A DNA stretch of 41,247 bases from Methanobacteriota archaeon (GTDB taxonomy: Archaea; Methanobacteriota; Methanobacteria; Methanobacteriales; Methanobacteriaceae), in contig JAKQFA010000020.1 of assembly GCA_029556335.1 (NCBI GenBank), positions 1 to 41,247 of the forward strand. The letters are read 5' to 3'. The first letter of the stretch is position 1. Every line of letters starts with the position of its first letter. Below the pieces are notes generated by a model. It searched no databases. It saw only the letters and a list, made by a program, of their open reading frames with translations, and was not told the origin of the DNA. Of this stretch, positions 16,611 to 24,749 are shown piece after piece. The position numbers and the translations under genes were made by a program.

Positions 16611-17740
16611 TACTACCCATTGGACCTATTCACCCTGGACTTAAAGAACCACTTCGATTGAAGCTTAAAACCCAGGGAGAAAAGGTTATAAGTGCCCAAA
16701 TAGATTATGGATACGTTCACCGCGGAATAGAACGTGTCATGCAGGGTAAAACTTGGCAAAAAGCTATTTATTTATCTGAAAGAGTCTGTGGAATCTGTTC
16801 TTACATCCACACCCAGACCTTCGCTGAGACCTTTGAAAAGATCGCAGGGGAGCAGGTGCCACTGCGCGCCCAGTACCTGAGGGTTCTCACCAACGAACTA
16901 GACCGTATACAAAGCCATTTACTGGCTAATTCAACTTATTTCAAGGCATTGGAGCATGAAACCCTTTTTATGTACATGTTAGCACTGCGAGAACCGGTTA
17001 TGGATGCAATTGAGCTATTAACTGGAAACCGGGTTAACATGGGCTGGAATGTAGTGGGTGGCGTGCGTATGGATGCCCAGGAAAGCCACCTGAAAAGTAT
17101 TATGGAAATAATCACGGATCTGGAGAAAGAATATCCCCGCTACGTGGAGATGTTTGACCAGGGCCCTCTTCTAGGCCTGCGTTCCAAGGATGTTGGTAAA
17201 ATGAGTCGTGAAGATGCCATTAAAGCCCGTGCTGTAGGTCCTATTGGAAGGGCGTCCGGTATCAAACATGATTGGCGGGAGGATCATCCCACCTACCATG
17301 ACCATCTGGACTTTGAGACCATCTGGAGGAAGGATGGGGACAACTACGCCCGGACCATGAACCGCTTCGACGAGATCACCGTATCCATTGATCTCATAAA
17401 ACAAGTTATAGAGAACATACCCCCAGGAGACGTGCGAAAAAAGGTTGACATCCTAGCAGGATATGCTGATTGGAGGAATGAAGCTCCCAGGGGTGAGGTC
17501 AGCTACATGATCGAGACCAACGGTAATCTTATTCAGAATATTTCTATACGGACTCCCAGCATCATGAACATCGACGCCTGTGCCAAGTACATGCTACAGG
17601 ACGTGGCCACTGTAGCCGATGCCGTGGCAACCTACGCCAGTGTGGATCCCTGCATTGCCTGTACCGAGAGGGTGGTTATAGTGGATGAGTCTGGTAAAAA
17701 GAAAGATGTTGAAGGTATTCATAATTTAGAACTAAGTTGA
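16607..17740 (+). CDS. ehaO: [NiFe]-hydrogenase large subunit EhaO
   Basis: A 377-residue NuoD/HycE/EchE-family subunit carrying the NiFe active site. The N-terminal L1 motif is SERVCGICSYIHTQ (RxCGxC plus His) and the C-terminal L2 motif is DPCIACTERV (DPCxxCxxR), so all four nickel-binding cysteines are present. Other family blocks are LPIGPIHPGLKEPLRL at the start and DYGYVHRGIERVMQGK. The start is the ATG at 16607: the protein then begins at the conserved PIGPxHP block and overlaps ehaN by four bases. The C-terminal tail after L2 is about 20 residues. Expected reaction: H2 oxidation or formation coupled to ferredoxin. Confidence 0.95.
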   Translation: MILPIGPIHPGLKEPLRLKLKTQGEKVISAQIDYGYVHRGIERVMQGKTWQKAIYLSERVCGICSYIHTQTFAETFEKIAGEQVPLRAQYLRVLTNELDRIQSHLLANSTYFKALEHETLFMYMLALREPVMDAIELLTGNRVNMGWNVVGGVRMDAQESHLKSIMEIITDLEKEYPRYVEMFDQGPLLGLRSKDVGKMSREDAIKARAVGPIGRASGIKHDWREDHPTYHDHLDFETIWRKDGDNYARTMNRFDEITVSIDLIKQVIENIPPGDVRKKVDILAGYADWRNEAPRGEVSYMIETNGNLIQNISIRTPSIMNIDACAKYMLQDVATVADAVATYASVDPCIACTERVVIVDESGKKKDVEGIHNLELS

Positions 17741-17746
17741 TGTCCT

Positions 17747-18781
17747 ATGTCATCTGTAATCTGGTACCTCTACGAATTCGCCCGAAAATCCTGGGCTGAA
17801 AGCTTCGCAGGGGCAAAAACTAATCCCGAGATCATGGAAACTCCTGATAGATTCCGTGACTTCCCCCAGGTGATCCCTGAAAACTGCATAGCCTGCGGTG
17901 CCTGTACTGCCGCCTGTCCAGCCCCAAAAGCCATCAAACTGGTGCGTAGTGAAGATAACAGTCATGAAGAAGGAATCACCTACCCGGTGATCAACACCCG
18001 GGGCTGCATCCGCTGCGGATTCTGTGCCGAAGTATGTCCCACTGACCCCAAGGCCCTGCTTTGTGGTGAAAATCACCTCATCAGGGAGGAGTTCACCATC
18101 CTCCCAGTTGAAAAAACCTTCACCATAGACGATTACCTCTGCATCCGCTGCAGGAAGTGTATGAACACCTGTCCCGTGGAGGGAGCCATATTTGAAGAGG
18201 ATAACAAGATCATAATAGACAAGGCGAAATGCATCAGCTGCGGGGAATGTTTGAAGACCTGTCCAGTGAAGGGAGCTGTTAAAGGCATCTACGTGTTTAA
18301 CGTACAGGAACAGAAACAAATAATCCAGCTAGTGGTTAACACCCTGGAAAAGCGGATTGAAGAGGAAGAAGAGAATATTAAACAACTGGAAGGTGGAGAG
18401 GTTTTCAAAGTGGACCTGCCCATAGATGGACTGGTAGAAGCTGCCCGTAATATATTGGACAACGATGACTTGATATTGGACATCATCCAGAAAATGACTG
18501 ACCGCCTGAAGATGCGGATCATAACCTGGGATCATGGGAAATGTAATGATTGCCGTTTATGTGTCAAGGACTGCCCATCTGGAGCTATAACCTACACTAA
18601 AGAGGGGGGAGTCCAGAGGAATGCAGATAAGTGCCTTCGGTGCAGTGTCTGCTATCAGACCTGTCCCTTCGGTGTGGTGGGTTATTACGTGGCCCGCTTC
18701 CTGCTGGACGAACCCCAACTAGAAGGGGGAGTGATTCGTATAACGGTAAAGGCATCCCAACTACCTCAAGGAGCTGGTTAA
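17747..18781 (+). CDS. ehaP: Polyferredoxin EhaP (six [4Fe-4S] motifs)
   Basis: A 344-residue iron-sulfur protein. I count six CxxCxxCxxxCP motifs: CIACGACTAACP (from Cys47), CIRCGFCAEVCP (from Cys87), CIRCRKCMNTCP, CISCGECLKTCP, CNDCRLCVKDCP and CLRCSVCYQTCP. The first four form two ferredoxin-like domains; then a helical linker of about 90 residues (KRIEEEEENIKQLEGGE and following) separates the last pair. It corresponds to the six-cluster subunit of Eha and should carry electrons from EhaN towards the ferredoxin acceptor. It is adjacent to ehaQ with a one-base gap. Confidence 0.93.
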   Translation: MSSVIWYLYEFARKSWAESFAGAKTNPEIMETPDRFRDFPQVIPENCIACGACTAACPAPKAIKLVRSEDNSHEEGITYPVINTRGCIRCGFCAEVCPTDPKALLCGENHLIREEFTILPVEKTFTIDDYLCIRCRKCMNTCPVEGAIFEEDNKIIIDKAKCISCGECLKTCPVKGAVKGIYVFNVQEQKQIIQLVVNTLEKRIEEEEENIKQLEGGEVFKVDLPIDGLVEAARNILDNDDLILDIIQKMTDRLKMRIITWDHGKCNDCRLCVKDCPSGAITYTKEGGVQRNADKCLRCSVCYQTCPFGVVGYYVARFLLDEPQLEGGVIRITVKASQLPQGAG

Positions 18782-18782
18782 T

Positions 18783-20138
18783 ATGGCTGAAACAACGTCC
18801 CCATCCAAAAGAATTTACAAGCCACTCCGGGAAGTGGAGGTGGAATACGAAATTGACCATGAAAAATGTAAAAAATGCCAGGAACGTCCCTGCCTATCCT
18901 CCTGTCCCGTGGATGCCCTGCACGAAATACCACCCTACGACCAGGTGGAAATTGATGAAAAATGTGTGGGTTGCGTTCTATGCCGGGAAGCATGTCCATA
19001 TGATGCAATTAAAATAAAAACCAAATTATCAGAGCCTATCCTGGAGAACATCCCCAACATCAACACCAAACTCTGCATCCACTGCGGAGCCTGTGTGGAT
19101 GCCTGCCGAACTGGAGCTATACAGTTAATATCCTCTGGAACAGAAGAAGCTCACAGTGAAATCGACGAAGACAAGTGTGTTAGATGCGGTTTCTGTGCCC
19201 GGGTGTGCCCCACCGAGGCCATTAAATACGGTGAAATACTCCCCAGATCAGTGGTGGGTGGCAAGGCCATTATGGTGAACCAGAAGGACTGTATTGGTTG
19301 CATGACCTGTACACGGGTGTGTCCCTCCCGGGGAGCCATAAACGTGGGTAAAGTTAGTAAATTACCCTTCATCAACCCCTCCTACTGTGCCCGCTGTGAG
19401 GAGTGTATGGATGTCTGTCCCTCCACAGCCATCAAGTACTCCTCTAGGAAGAAGGCCTATCAGAATTACAGTAAGATCAAAACCATGGAGATTGTTTCCG
19501 AGCTATTGGAGAAGGACAGTGAAAAACTGGTCAGGGAGGCAGTTAAAATTGACTCTATCCTGGGAAAAATTGCCAACCGGGTTAGTTACCAGCACCCTGA
19601 AGCAGAATTCACCCAGGATGTGACCAGTCTGGTTGAAGATGAAATCAGGTCCCTGGTGGATGGGGATCTGGAACTGCAGGATGTGGGGGAGATAATTGAA
19701 GCTACCTTACCCTGGAGAGAAATTGTAGTCCTGGATGAGAAATGTATAGGCTGCGGTGCCTGTATAAATGAGTGCCCAGTCAACTGCATCCAACTGGAAA
19801 TGCCCAGCCCCGTCCATATTGGAGATGAATGCGTATCCTGTGGCCGGTGCGTAGAGGTCTGCCCAGTTGAGGCCATCAGGTTAAGTGAAGAATTCTTCCA
19901 AGCCGAGGAGGGCAGGATACTCTTTAAAAGGCGTACAGTGGAGGGTCCGCAGAGTGGTGAAGTAACCATTGACCAGTTAAGTTGCCAGGCATGCGGGGTC
20001 TGCGTTAACAAGTGCCCTGCTGATGCAATGACTCTGGAAGACGACGTGGTGAGTGTTGATCCGGAAAAATGCATTGTATGTGGTAAATGCGAGTCCATCT
20101 GCCCGGTAGGTGCTGTTCGATTAATAGTTGATGATTAA
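18783..20138 (+). CDS. ehaQ: Polyferredoxin EhaQ (ten [4Fe-4S] motifs)
   Basis: A 451-residue iron-sulfur protein with ten cluster motifs. The first is spaced CKKCQERPCLSSCP (two extra residues), the third ends CVDACRTGA with Arg in place of the usual Pro, and the rest follow CxxCxxCxxxCP, ending with CIVCGKCESICP. Motifs 1-6 and 7-10 are separated by a helical linker of about 110 residues (residues roughly 225-330). This matches the ten-cluster Eha polyferredoxin. The gene ends in ATGATTAATT, and ehaR begins about 30 bases further on. Confidence 0.93.
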   Translation: MAETTSPSKRIYKPLREVEVEYEIDHEKCKKCQERPCLSSCPVDALHEIPPYDQVEIDEKCVGCVLCREACPYDAIKIKTKLSEPILENIPNINTKLCIHCGACVDACRTGAIQLISSGTEEAHSEIDEDKCVRCGFCARVCPTEAIKYGEILPRSVVGGKAIMVNQKDCIGCMTCTRVCPSRGAINVGKVSKLPFINPSYCARCEECMDVCPSTAIKYSSRKKAYQNYSKIKTMEIVSELLEKDSEKLVREAVKIDSILGKIANRVSYQHPEAEFTQDVTSLVEDEIRSLVDGDLELQDVGEIIEATLPWREIVVLDEKCIGCGACINECPVNCIQLEMPSPVHIGDECVSCGRCVEVCPVEAIRLSEEFFQAEEGRILFKRRTVEGPQSGEVTIDQLSCQACGVCVNKCPADAMTLEDDVVSVDPEKCIVCGKCESICPVGAVRLIVDD

Positions 20139-20166
20139 TTATTTGTATACTGGTGGAGGATTTGAA

Positions 20167-21186
20167 GTGGGCCAAAGATTTCTGGTATCCGATTGTGAAG
20201 GACCCCTATCATTAAATGACAACGCCTTTGAACTGGCTGGGCACTTCATACCCCAGGGCGAGGAATTCTTCCAGATCGTGAGCCGCTACGATGATGTTCT
20301 GGTGGAGATGGGAAGACCAGGATACAACGCTGGCAACACCCTGAAATTGATCGCTCCATTTTTGAAGGCCTATGGTGCCAGTAACCAGAATGTGGAAACC
20401 TTCTGCCAAGAAAATGTCCTTCTGGTGCCTGGGGCCCAGAAGACTCTGACCTTCTTCTTGGAGTTGCTGCCCAGTTTCATCGTCAGCACCAGTTACCAGC
20501 AGTACCTGGAGGCCCTGTGCAAGGTAACCGGGTTCCCCCTGGAAAACTGTTACTACACCCCTCTGGATCTGGAGAAACAGGAAATAAGCCATGATGAAAA
20601 GGATCAAATGAGGAAGCTTAAAAAATCCGCGGTAGAAAATCCGGGATTTGAAAATCTGGAGCGCATCTTCTGGGAAAAACTGCCACAGATGAAGATCAGT
20701 TCCCTGATGGATGATATTAAGCCAGTGGGGGGTGCCGCTAAAAAAGAGGCAGTGGAGGATATAATGAGCCGCTTTGGCTATCGGGCCTCGGACTTGATCT
20801 ACATCGGTGACAGTATAACCGATGTGGAGCCACTTCGCTTCGCCAAAGATGAGGGTGGCTTGGCTGTGTCCTTCAATGGTAATGACTACGCCCTGGATGA
20901 GGCCATGGTGGCAGTTATATCCAGCAACACCCTGATTTTGTCCTTGTTGGCGGATCTCTTTAAACGGGAGGGTCCGGAAGAAGTACTGGAATTTGCAGAT
21001 AGTTATGCAGCAGAACCTGAAGCAGCTCTTAAAAAACAGTGCGTTAAGAGTGAACTGGTTGCTAAACTCCCCTCCACCCACACCTTCCTGGAGGTGGTGA
21101 CCTCAAAGAACCGGGACCGCTTGAAGGCAGAAAGTGGAAAGTTCCGAAGGTATATGCGCGGAGAATCAATTGGGGGTTTGGGTTGA
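20167..21186 (+). CDS. ehaR: Eha operon HAD-like protein (EhaR)
   Basis: A 339-residue soluble protein of the haloacid dehalogenase superfamily. Motif I is FLVSDCEGPLS, with Asp9 as the nucleophile position, but the usual second Asp (DxD) is Glu11. Motif IV is IYIGDSITDVEPL (Asp215, Asp219). A motif II-like SFIVSTSYQQYL and a large cap region lie between. The GTG at 20167 is the start because GGTGGAGGA sits six bases upstream; in-frame ATGs at 20128 and 20131 lie inside ehaQ without such a site. Substrate unknown: a phosphatase is possible, but the DxE change leaves catalysis uncertain. Its stop is followed immediately by the ehaS ATG. Confidence 0.8.
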   Translation: MGQRFLVSDCEGPLSLNDNAFELAGHFIPQGEEFFQIVSRYDDVLVEMGRPGYNAGNTLKLIAPFLKAYGASNQNVETFCQENVLLVPGAQKTLTFFLELLPSFIVSTSYQQYLEALCKVTGFPLENCYYTPLDLEKQEISHDEKDQMRKLKKSAVENPGFENLERIFWEKLPQMKISSLMDDIKPVGGAAKKEAVEDIMSRFGYRASDLIYIGDSITDVEPLRFAKDEGGLAVSFNGNDYALDEAMVAVISSNTLILSLLADLFKREGPEEVLEFADSYAAEPEAALKKQCVKSELVAKLPSTHTFLEVVTSKNRDRLKAESGKFRRYMRGESIGGLG

Positions 21187-22083
21187 ATGACCAGGCTGAA
21201 TTGGGATAAGGTGGATGACACCTACGCCGAGGCTTTCAGCGGAATATTCTGCCGAACCCTGGTTACTGCTGATGATGAGGAAACCCTCACACGAGCCGCC
21301 TACGACGCCACATCCACGCCCGGCGCAGTTATTGGCAGGGTGGAGGGGGGGATCGAGTCTTGGGTTAGTCCAAAGCACACACCTGATGGTAGAAAGGGTG
21401 TTCTTCTCCAGTTCTGGTATGGTAGTGATGATCTGGAGAAGTTCGAGTTGGAACTCTCCTACAGGATCAGGCAGGACATCCTGGTGAAACCCTTCACCAC
21501 ACTTTTCGATGCATCACACTCACCAGAGGGATATATTGACACCATGAAACATGTGGGGCACTGCGGAGATGGATATGAATGGGAGGAGGAGGTACACGGT
21601 AGGAACATGATCGTGATCCCCATAGCCATTCCAGACTTCAAAATTGAACGTCAGTTAGGGTACGCCACTGGTATCATGGGGGCTAACTTCTGGTACATGT
21701 GCAGTGATAAGGTAACCGTGCTGGATGGTGGTCGCGAGGCACTTCAGGCTATCCAGGAAGTGGAAGGGGTTATAACTCCCTTCGACATATGCTCCGCTGC
21801 ATCCAAGCCAGAGACCAGCTACCCATGGATTGGCCCCACCACCAACCATCCCTACTGTCCCTCCCTATCCACGGTGCTCCAGGATCTATCTCAGGTGCCA
21901 CCAGGGGTGAACTACATCCCGGAGATCGTCATCAATGGATGGGACCTGGAAGCAGTTCAACAAGCCATGAAAGTGGGGATCCAAGTTTTACTGGATTACA
22001 ATGATGTTCTAAAAATCTCGGCCGGAAATTACGGTGGAAAACTAGGCCAATACCGTATACAACTAAAAAGGTTGTTGGAATGA
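21187..22083 (+). CDS. ehaS: Formylmethanofuran:H4MPT formyltransferase paralogue (EhaS)
   Basis: A 298-residue protein homologous over its whole length to Ftr, which moves the formyl group from formylmethanofuran to tetrahydromethanopterin in the second step of CO2 reduction. Recognisable blocks, in order: DDTYAEAF at the N-terminus, SPKHTPDGRKGVLLQ, CGDGYEWEEEVHGR, GIMGANFWYM, EVEGVITPF, VINGWDLEAVQQAMKVGI and the C-terminal ISAGNYGGKLGQYRIQL. The Glu in PEIVING, at about the position of the proposed catalytic Glu of Ftr, is kept. It may be an active second Ftr or a docking and sensing subunit. ATGA overlap with ehaT. Confidence 0.88.
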   Translation: MTRLNWDKVDDTYAEAFSGIFCRTLVTADDEETLTRAAYDATSTPGAVIGRVEGGIESWVSPKHTPDGRKGVLLQFWYGSDDLEKFELELSYRIRQDILVKPFTTLFDASHSPEGYIDTMKHVGHCGDGYEWEEEVHGRNMIVIPIAIPDFKIERQLGYATGIMGANFWYMCSDKVTVLDGGREALQAIQEVEGVITPFDICSAASKPETSYPWIGPTTNHPYCPSLSTVLQDLSQVPPGVNYIPEIVINGWDLEAVQQAMKVGIQVLLDYNDVLKISAGNYGGKLGQYRIQLKRLLE

Positions 22084-22997
22084 TATTGGATGTTATTGGA
22101 TTTGGAGCACTTAACCTGGACCGCATCTACCATGTGAACCGTATAGCCGGGGCTGATGAAGAATCATACATAATAAAGGTGTCTGAATCCTGTGGAGGCT
22201 CGGCTGCCAACACCATCATTGGCTTGTCGCGTCTGGGATTGGAGACCGGATTTTTGGGTAAGGTGGCTGCTGATGGGGAGGGTAAAATCCTCCTGAAGAA
22301 CTTGGAAAGGGAGGGTGTTGATACCAGTTCTCTCATCATAGCACAGGAGGGGCGTAGTGGCGTGGTGCATGGCTTCGTGGATGAAAAGGGGGATAGAGCC
22401 CTGTATGTGGACCCCGGGGTTAACGATGAGCTCTTAGTTAAGGAACTGGACTATGCCTATGCAGCTAACTGTAACCTCTTACACCTAAGCTCATTTGTTG
22501 GAGACTCAATTAAGGCCCAGGAGTCTGTTCTAGAACGAATTCCAGATGATGTTACCGTTAGCATGGACCCTGGAATGTTATATGCCCATCAAGGATTGAA
22601 AAAACTTGGAAAACTTTTAAACTGTACTGATATTCTGTTAATAAATCAGCAGGAACTGGATGTACTCTTAACAGGCCAGGACTTTGAAGACCAGGTGGAA
22701 ACCCTTTTTGATTATGATCTTAAGATTCTGGCTGTGAAGAAGGGGAGTGAGGGATGCTTCGTATCTGATGGGGAAGAGCACCACCAGATCTACGCATTTG
22801 AGGTGCCCTGCCTGGATACCACCGGCGCTGGTGATGCCTTCAACTCGGGATTTCTGTACGGCATACTCCAGGGTTATGCTCTAAAGGATGCTGGAGTTTT
22901 AGGTAACTACGTTGCATCCTGCAGTATACAGGAGTATGGTGCCTGCAGGGGACTGCCCTACCAGGAGGATGTTCCCCACTTGAGGGAGCCAGAATAG
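22080..22997 (+). CDS. ehaT: PfkB/ribokinase-family kinase (EhaT)
   Basis: A 305-residue sugar or nucleoside kinase. N-terminal GFGALNLDRIYHV and GGSAANTIIGLSRLGL (PfkB signature 1, substrate binding), GFLGKVAADGEGK, then the C-terminal LDTTGAGDAFNSGFLYGIL, with the anion hole and catalytic Asp of PfkB signature 2. It is complete and looks catalytically competent. The substrate is unknown; adenosine, ribose and sugar-phosphate substrates all occur in this family. As last gene of the eha operon it is coupled to ehaS through an ATGA overlap, which argues that its product works with the hydrogenase or its cofactors. Confidence 0.85.
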   Translation: MILDVIGFGALNLDRIYHVNRIAGADEESYIIKVSESCGGSAANTIIGLSRLGLETGFLGKVAADGEGKILLKNLEREGVDTSSLIIAQEGRSGVVHGFVDEKGDRALYVDPGVNDELLVKELDYAYAANCNLLHLSSFVGDSIKAQESVLERIPDDVTVSMDPGMLYAHQGLKKLGKLLNCTDILLINQQELDVLLTGQDFEDQVETLFDYDLKILAVKKGSEGCFVSDGEEHHQIYAFEVPCLDTTGAGDAFNSGFLYGILQGYALKDAGVLGNYVASCSIQEYGACRGLPYQEDVPHLREPE

Positions 22998-23075
22998 ATG
23001 CCCCCTAATAAATGGGGTGATGGAGGGTGAGTGGGGTATTAATATGATGGGATGCGTAAAAATGATAGTATCCAA

Positions 23076-23083
23076 TATAATAA
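23076..23083 (+). promoter_or_regulatory. Putative TATA box before the polyferredoxin/CBS genes
   Basis: AATATAAT lies in the 123-base gap after ehaT, 37 bases before the polyferredoxin ATG, which would give a short leader containing the AGGGG site. It suggests that these two genes can be transcribed independently of eha. Confidence 0.4.
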
Positions 23084-23120
23084 TGTTCATTGGGTTTTCA
23101 CAATAAATAGGGGATTGTTC

Positions 23121-23888
23121 ATGGAAATAATATTCAAAAAGAAAAAAGAGGCCCTTAAAAATCAGGTGGCTCTTAAATCACTGGATCTGGATGAGAAACC
23201 TGAAGATTTCCACCCAGAAATCCATGCTGGTTTACTGGAAGATAAATTCATTACCATTTCTCCTGATTGTGTGCGGTGTAATCTCTGCACAGAAGAATGT
23301 CCAGTGGATGCCATACAGGAAGCCACCCCTAACCGGCCGGCCCGTATTCTTGATAACTGTGTTAAGTGTGAAATTTGTGCCCAGAGTTGCCCTGTGGGTG
23401 CCGTGCATGTCATGGAAAGCGTCTCCCAGGTGGATGATGATGTTGAATTCCGGATTAAGGACATTAAAACCCCCCACCGAAAGCTGCGTATGAAAGAGAT
23501 CATGGTGGATCCTGCCAAATGCAAATCACATGGCCTGTGCACCCAGTTTTGTCCAACCGGGGCCATCACCGTGAAGGAGGGGGAAGTAGCCGTCATTGAC
23601 AAAGAGGCTTGTGTGGGTTGTGGTGCCTGTGCCAGTGTCTGTCCAGAACAGGCCATCACCCTGGAGCGAGATCTGGGTCCTGTGCTGAAAACTAGGGAAC
23701 TTCTCATTGATCAGGATAAATGTGTGCAGTGCCAGGTTTGTGAAGAAAACTGTCCCGTGGATGCAATAAAAGCTGGGGATGACCTGGTGACTTTAGATGA
23801 AGATAAATGCATATTATGTGAAGTTTGTTCAACCAAATGCCCAGTGGGGGCTTTAAAACTTAAAGCGAGGTTGCCAGATGAAAGTTAA
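23121..23888 (+). CDS. Polyferredoxin, six cluster motifs (one with His replacing Cys)
   Basis: A 255-residue iron-sulfur protein. Motifs in order: CVRCNLCTEECP, CVKCEICAQSCP, CKSHGLCTQFCP, CVGCGACASVCP, CVQCQVCEENCP and CILCEVCSTKCP. In the third, the second ligand is His137 (Cys134, His137, Cys140, Cys144) instead of Cys. A 45-residue charged N-terminal helix (IIFKKKKEALKNQ onward) precedes the clusters. The ATG at 23121 has AGGGG seven bases upstream; an upstream in-frame ATG at 23052 lacks support. It follows the eha operon and overlaps the next gene by 11 bases. It is likely an extra electron carrier for Eha or for formylmethanofuran dehydrogenase. Confidence 0.9.
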   Translation: MEIIFKKKKEALKNQVALKSLDLDEKPEDFHPEIHAGLLEDKFITISPDCVRCNLCTEECPVDAIQEATPNRPARILDNCVKCEICAQSCPVGAVHVMESVSQVDDDVEFRIKDIKTPHRKLRMKEIMVDPAKCKSHGLCTQFCPTGAITVKEGEVAVIDKEACVGCGACASVCPEQAITLERDLGPVLKTRELLIDQDKCVQCQVCEENCPVDAIKAGDDLVTLDEDKCILCEVCSTKCPVGALKLKARLPDES

Positions 23889-24513
23889 GGAAATAATGGA
23901 TAAGGAGTTTATTGAAGTCAGCCCAGGTGACAGCATCGTAGATGCCTCCCTTAAAATGGAGGAACATCGCAAGTTCACCACACCAGTGGTTGACAGTCAG
24001 GGTAAACTGGTGGGGTGGATCACATCCCTGGATGTGACCAGGGGCCTTAGGGAAGGTCAGAAAAACATTGGGGACATCATGCACAGTAAGGAAGATGTTG
24101 TACACGTCCACCAGGATGATCCGGCGCGTCTGGCAGTGCTTAACGCATCTCAGCATAAGGTGGTCAGTATTCCCGTGCTGGATGATGACGACGTAGTGAA
24201 GGGTGTGGTGCGTACCTTTGACATTGTTAAAACCCTTTCACAACTCTACGAAGTGAAGGTATACAAGATCTTCGAGGCCATGACCAGAGAATTGAAGGGA
24301 GTCTCATGGGAAGAACTAATGGAAGCATCAGCCATAGTAACCCGGCGTAGGACCGGGAAGAGAGTCACCCCCGAGGATTATGAGCGAAGGATTAAAAATT
24401 CAACCTTTGGTGAAGCTATTTGGGCCACTGGTGGGCTTGAAAAATTCTTTGTAGGCCTCATAGCCATTGGAGAACTGGTAATCGCCCGTAAGGTGGCCAG
24501 GGCACGACGATGA
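23878..24513 (+). CDS. CBS-domain pair protein with C-terminal extension
   Basis: A 211-residue protein. Residues about 1-58 (VKEIMDKEFIEVSPGDSIVDASLKM) and about 64-120 (IGDIMHSKEDVVHVHQDDPARLAVL) form two CBS repeats, a module that commonly binds adenine nucleotides or related ligands and senses energy state. The remaining 90 residues (ATRRRTG-like region TRRRTGKRVTPEDYERRI, FGEAIWATGGLEKFF) are an unrecognised, mostly helical extension. Overlap with the polyferredoxin gene implies coupled translation and a joint function. A role as an energy-responsive regulator of Eha-linked electron flow is an inference. Confidence 0.85.
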   Translation: MKVKEIMDKEFIEVSPGDSIVDASLKMEEHRKFTTPVVDSQGKLVGWITSLDVTRGLREGQKNIGDIMHSKEDVVHVHQDDPARLAVLNASQHKVVSIPVLDDDDVVKGVVRTFDIVKTLSQLYEVKVYKIFEAMTRELKGVSWEELMEASAIVTRRRTGKRVTPEDYERRIKNSTFGEAIWATGGLEKFFVGLIAIGELVIARKVARARR

Positions 24514-24527
24514 TTATCCACATCCCC

Positions 24528-24545
24528 TATAATTTATTTTTTATT
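24528..24545 (+). terminator. T-rich terminator after the CBS gene
   Basis: TATAATTTATTTTTTATT follows the CBS stop codon by about 15 bases; runs of T without a strong hairpin are the usual archaeal terminator. Confidence 0.5.
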
Positions 24546-24681
24546 AACAAGTCCCATTACCATCTGACTGGATATGCACCAGCAACTAGTCTTCAAAACT
24601 TTTAAATGTATTTTGACCCTGTTTTAGATAATCTTAGAGAGAAAAATAAAATCGAATAAAATATCAATAAAAAATGATACC

Positions 24682-24690
24682 ATTATATTA
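24682..24690 (+). promoter_or_regulatory. Putative TATA box for the aminotransferase gene
   Basis: ATTATATTA lies 60 bases before the ATG at 24750 in the 236-base gap, allowing a leader of about 35 bases. The rest of the gap is AT-rich, with no other recognisable element. Confidence 0.4.
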
Positions 24691-24749
24691 TGAAGGTAGT
24701 TGAAAGAATTATCCATCCACTGATGTTGGCTTTTTGAAGAAAAATCTGT

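Noticed and set aside
17750..18319. 189-codon minus-strand frame opposite ehaP, with similar ones opposite ehaQ (19586-20098) and the later polyferredoxin (23162-23707)
   Set aside because: All mirror Cys-motif coding sequence on the other strand and lack any family feature.
18876..18917. First EhaQ cluster motif with extra residues taken as a broken cluster
   Set aside because: CxxCxxxxCxxxCP spacing still provides four cysteines, and such spacing is tolerated in ferredoxin-type domains.
20212..21081. Long open frame (289 codons) on the minus strand
   Set aside because: It lies entirely antisense to ehaR, has no recognisable domain, and its composition is what the reverse strand of a codon-biased gene produces.
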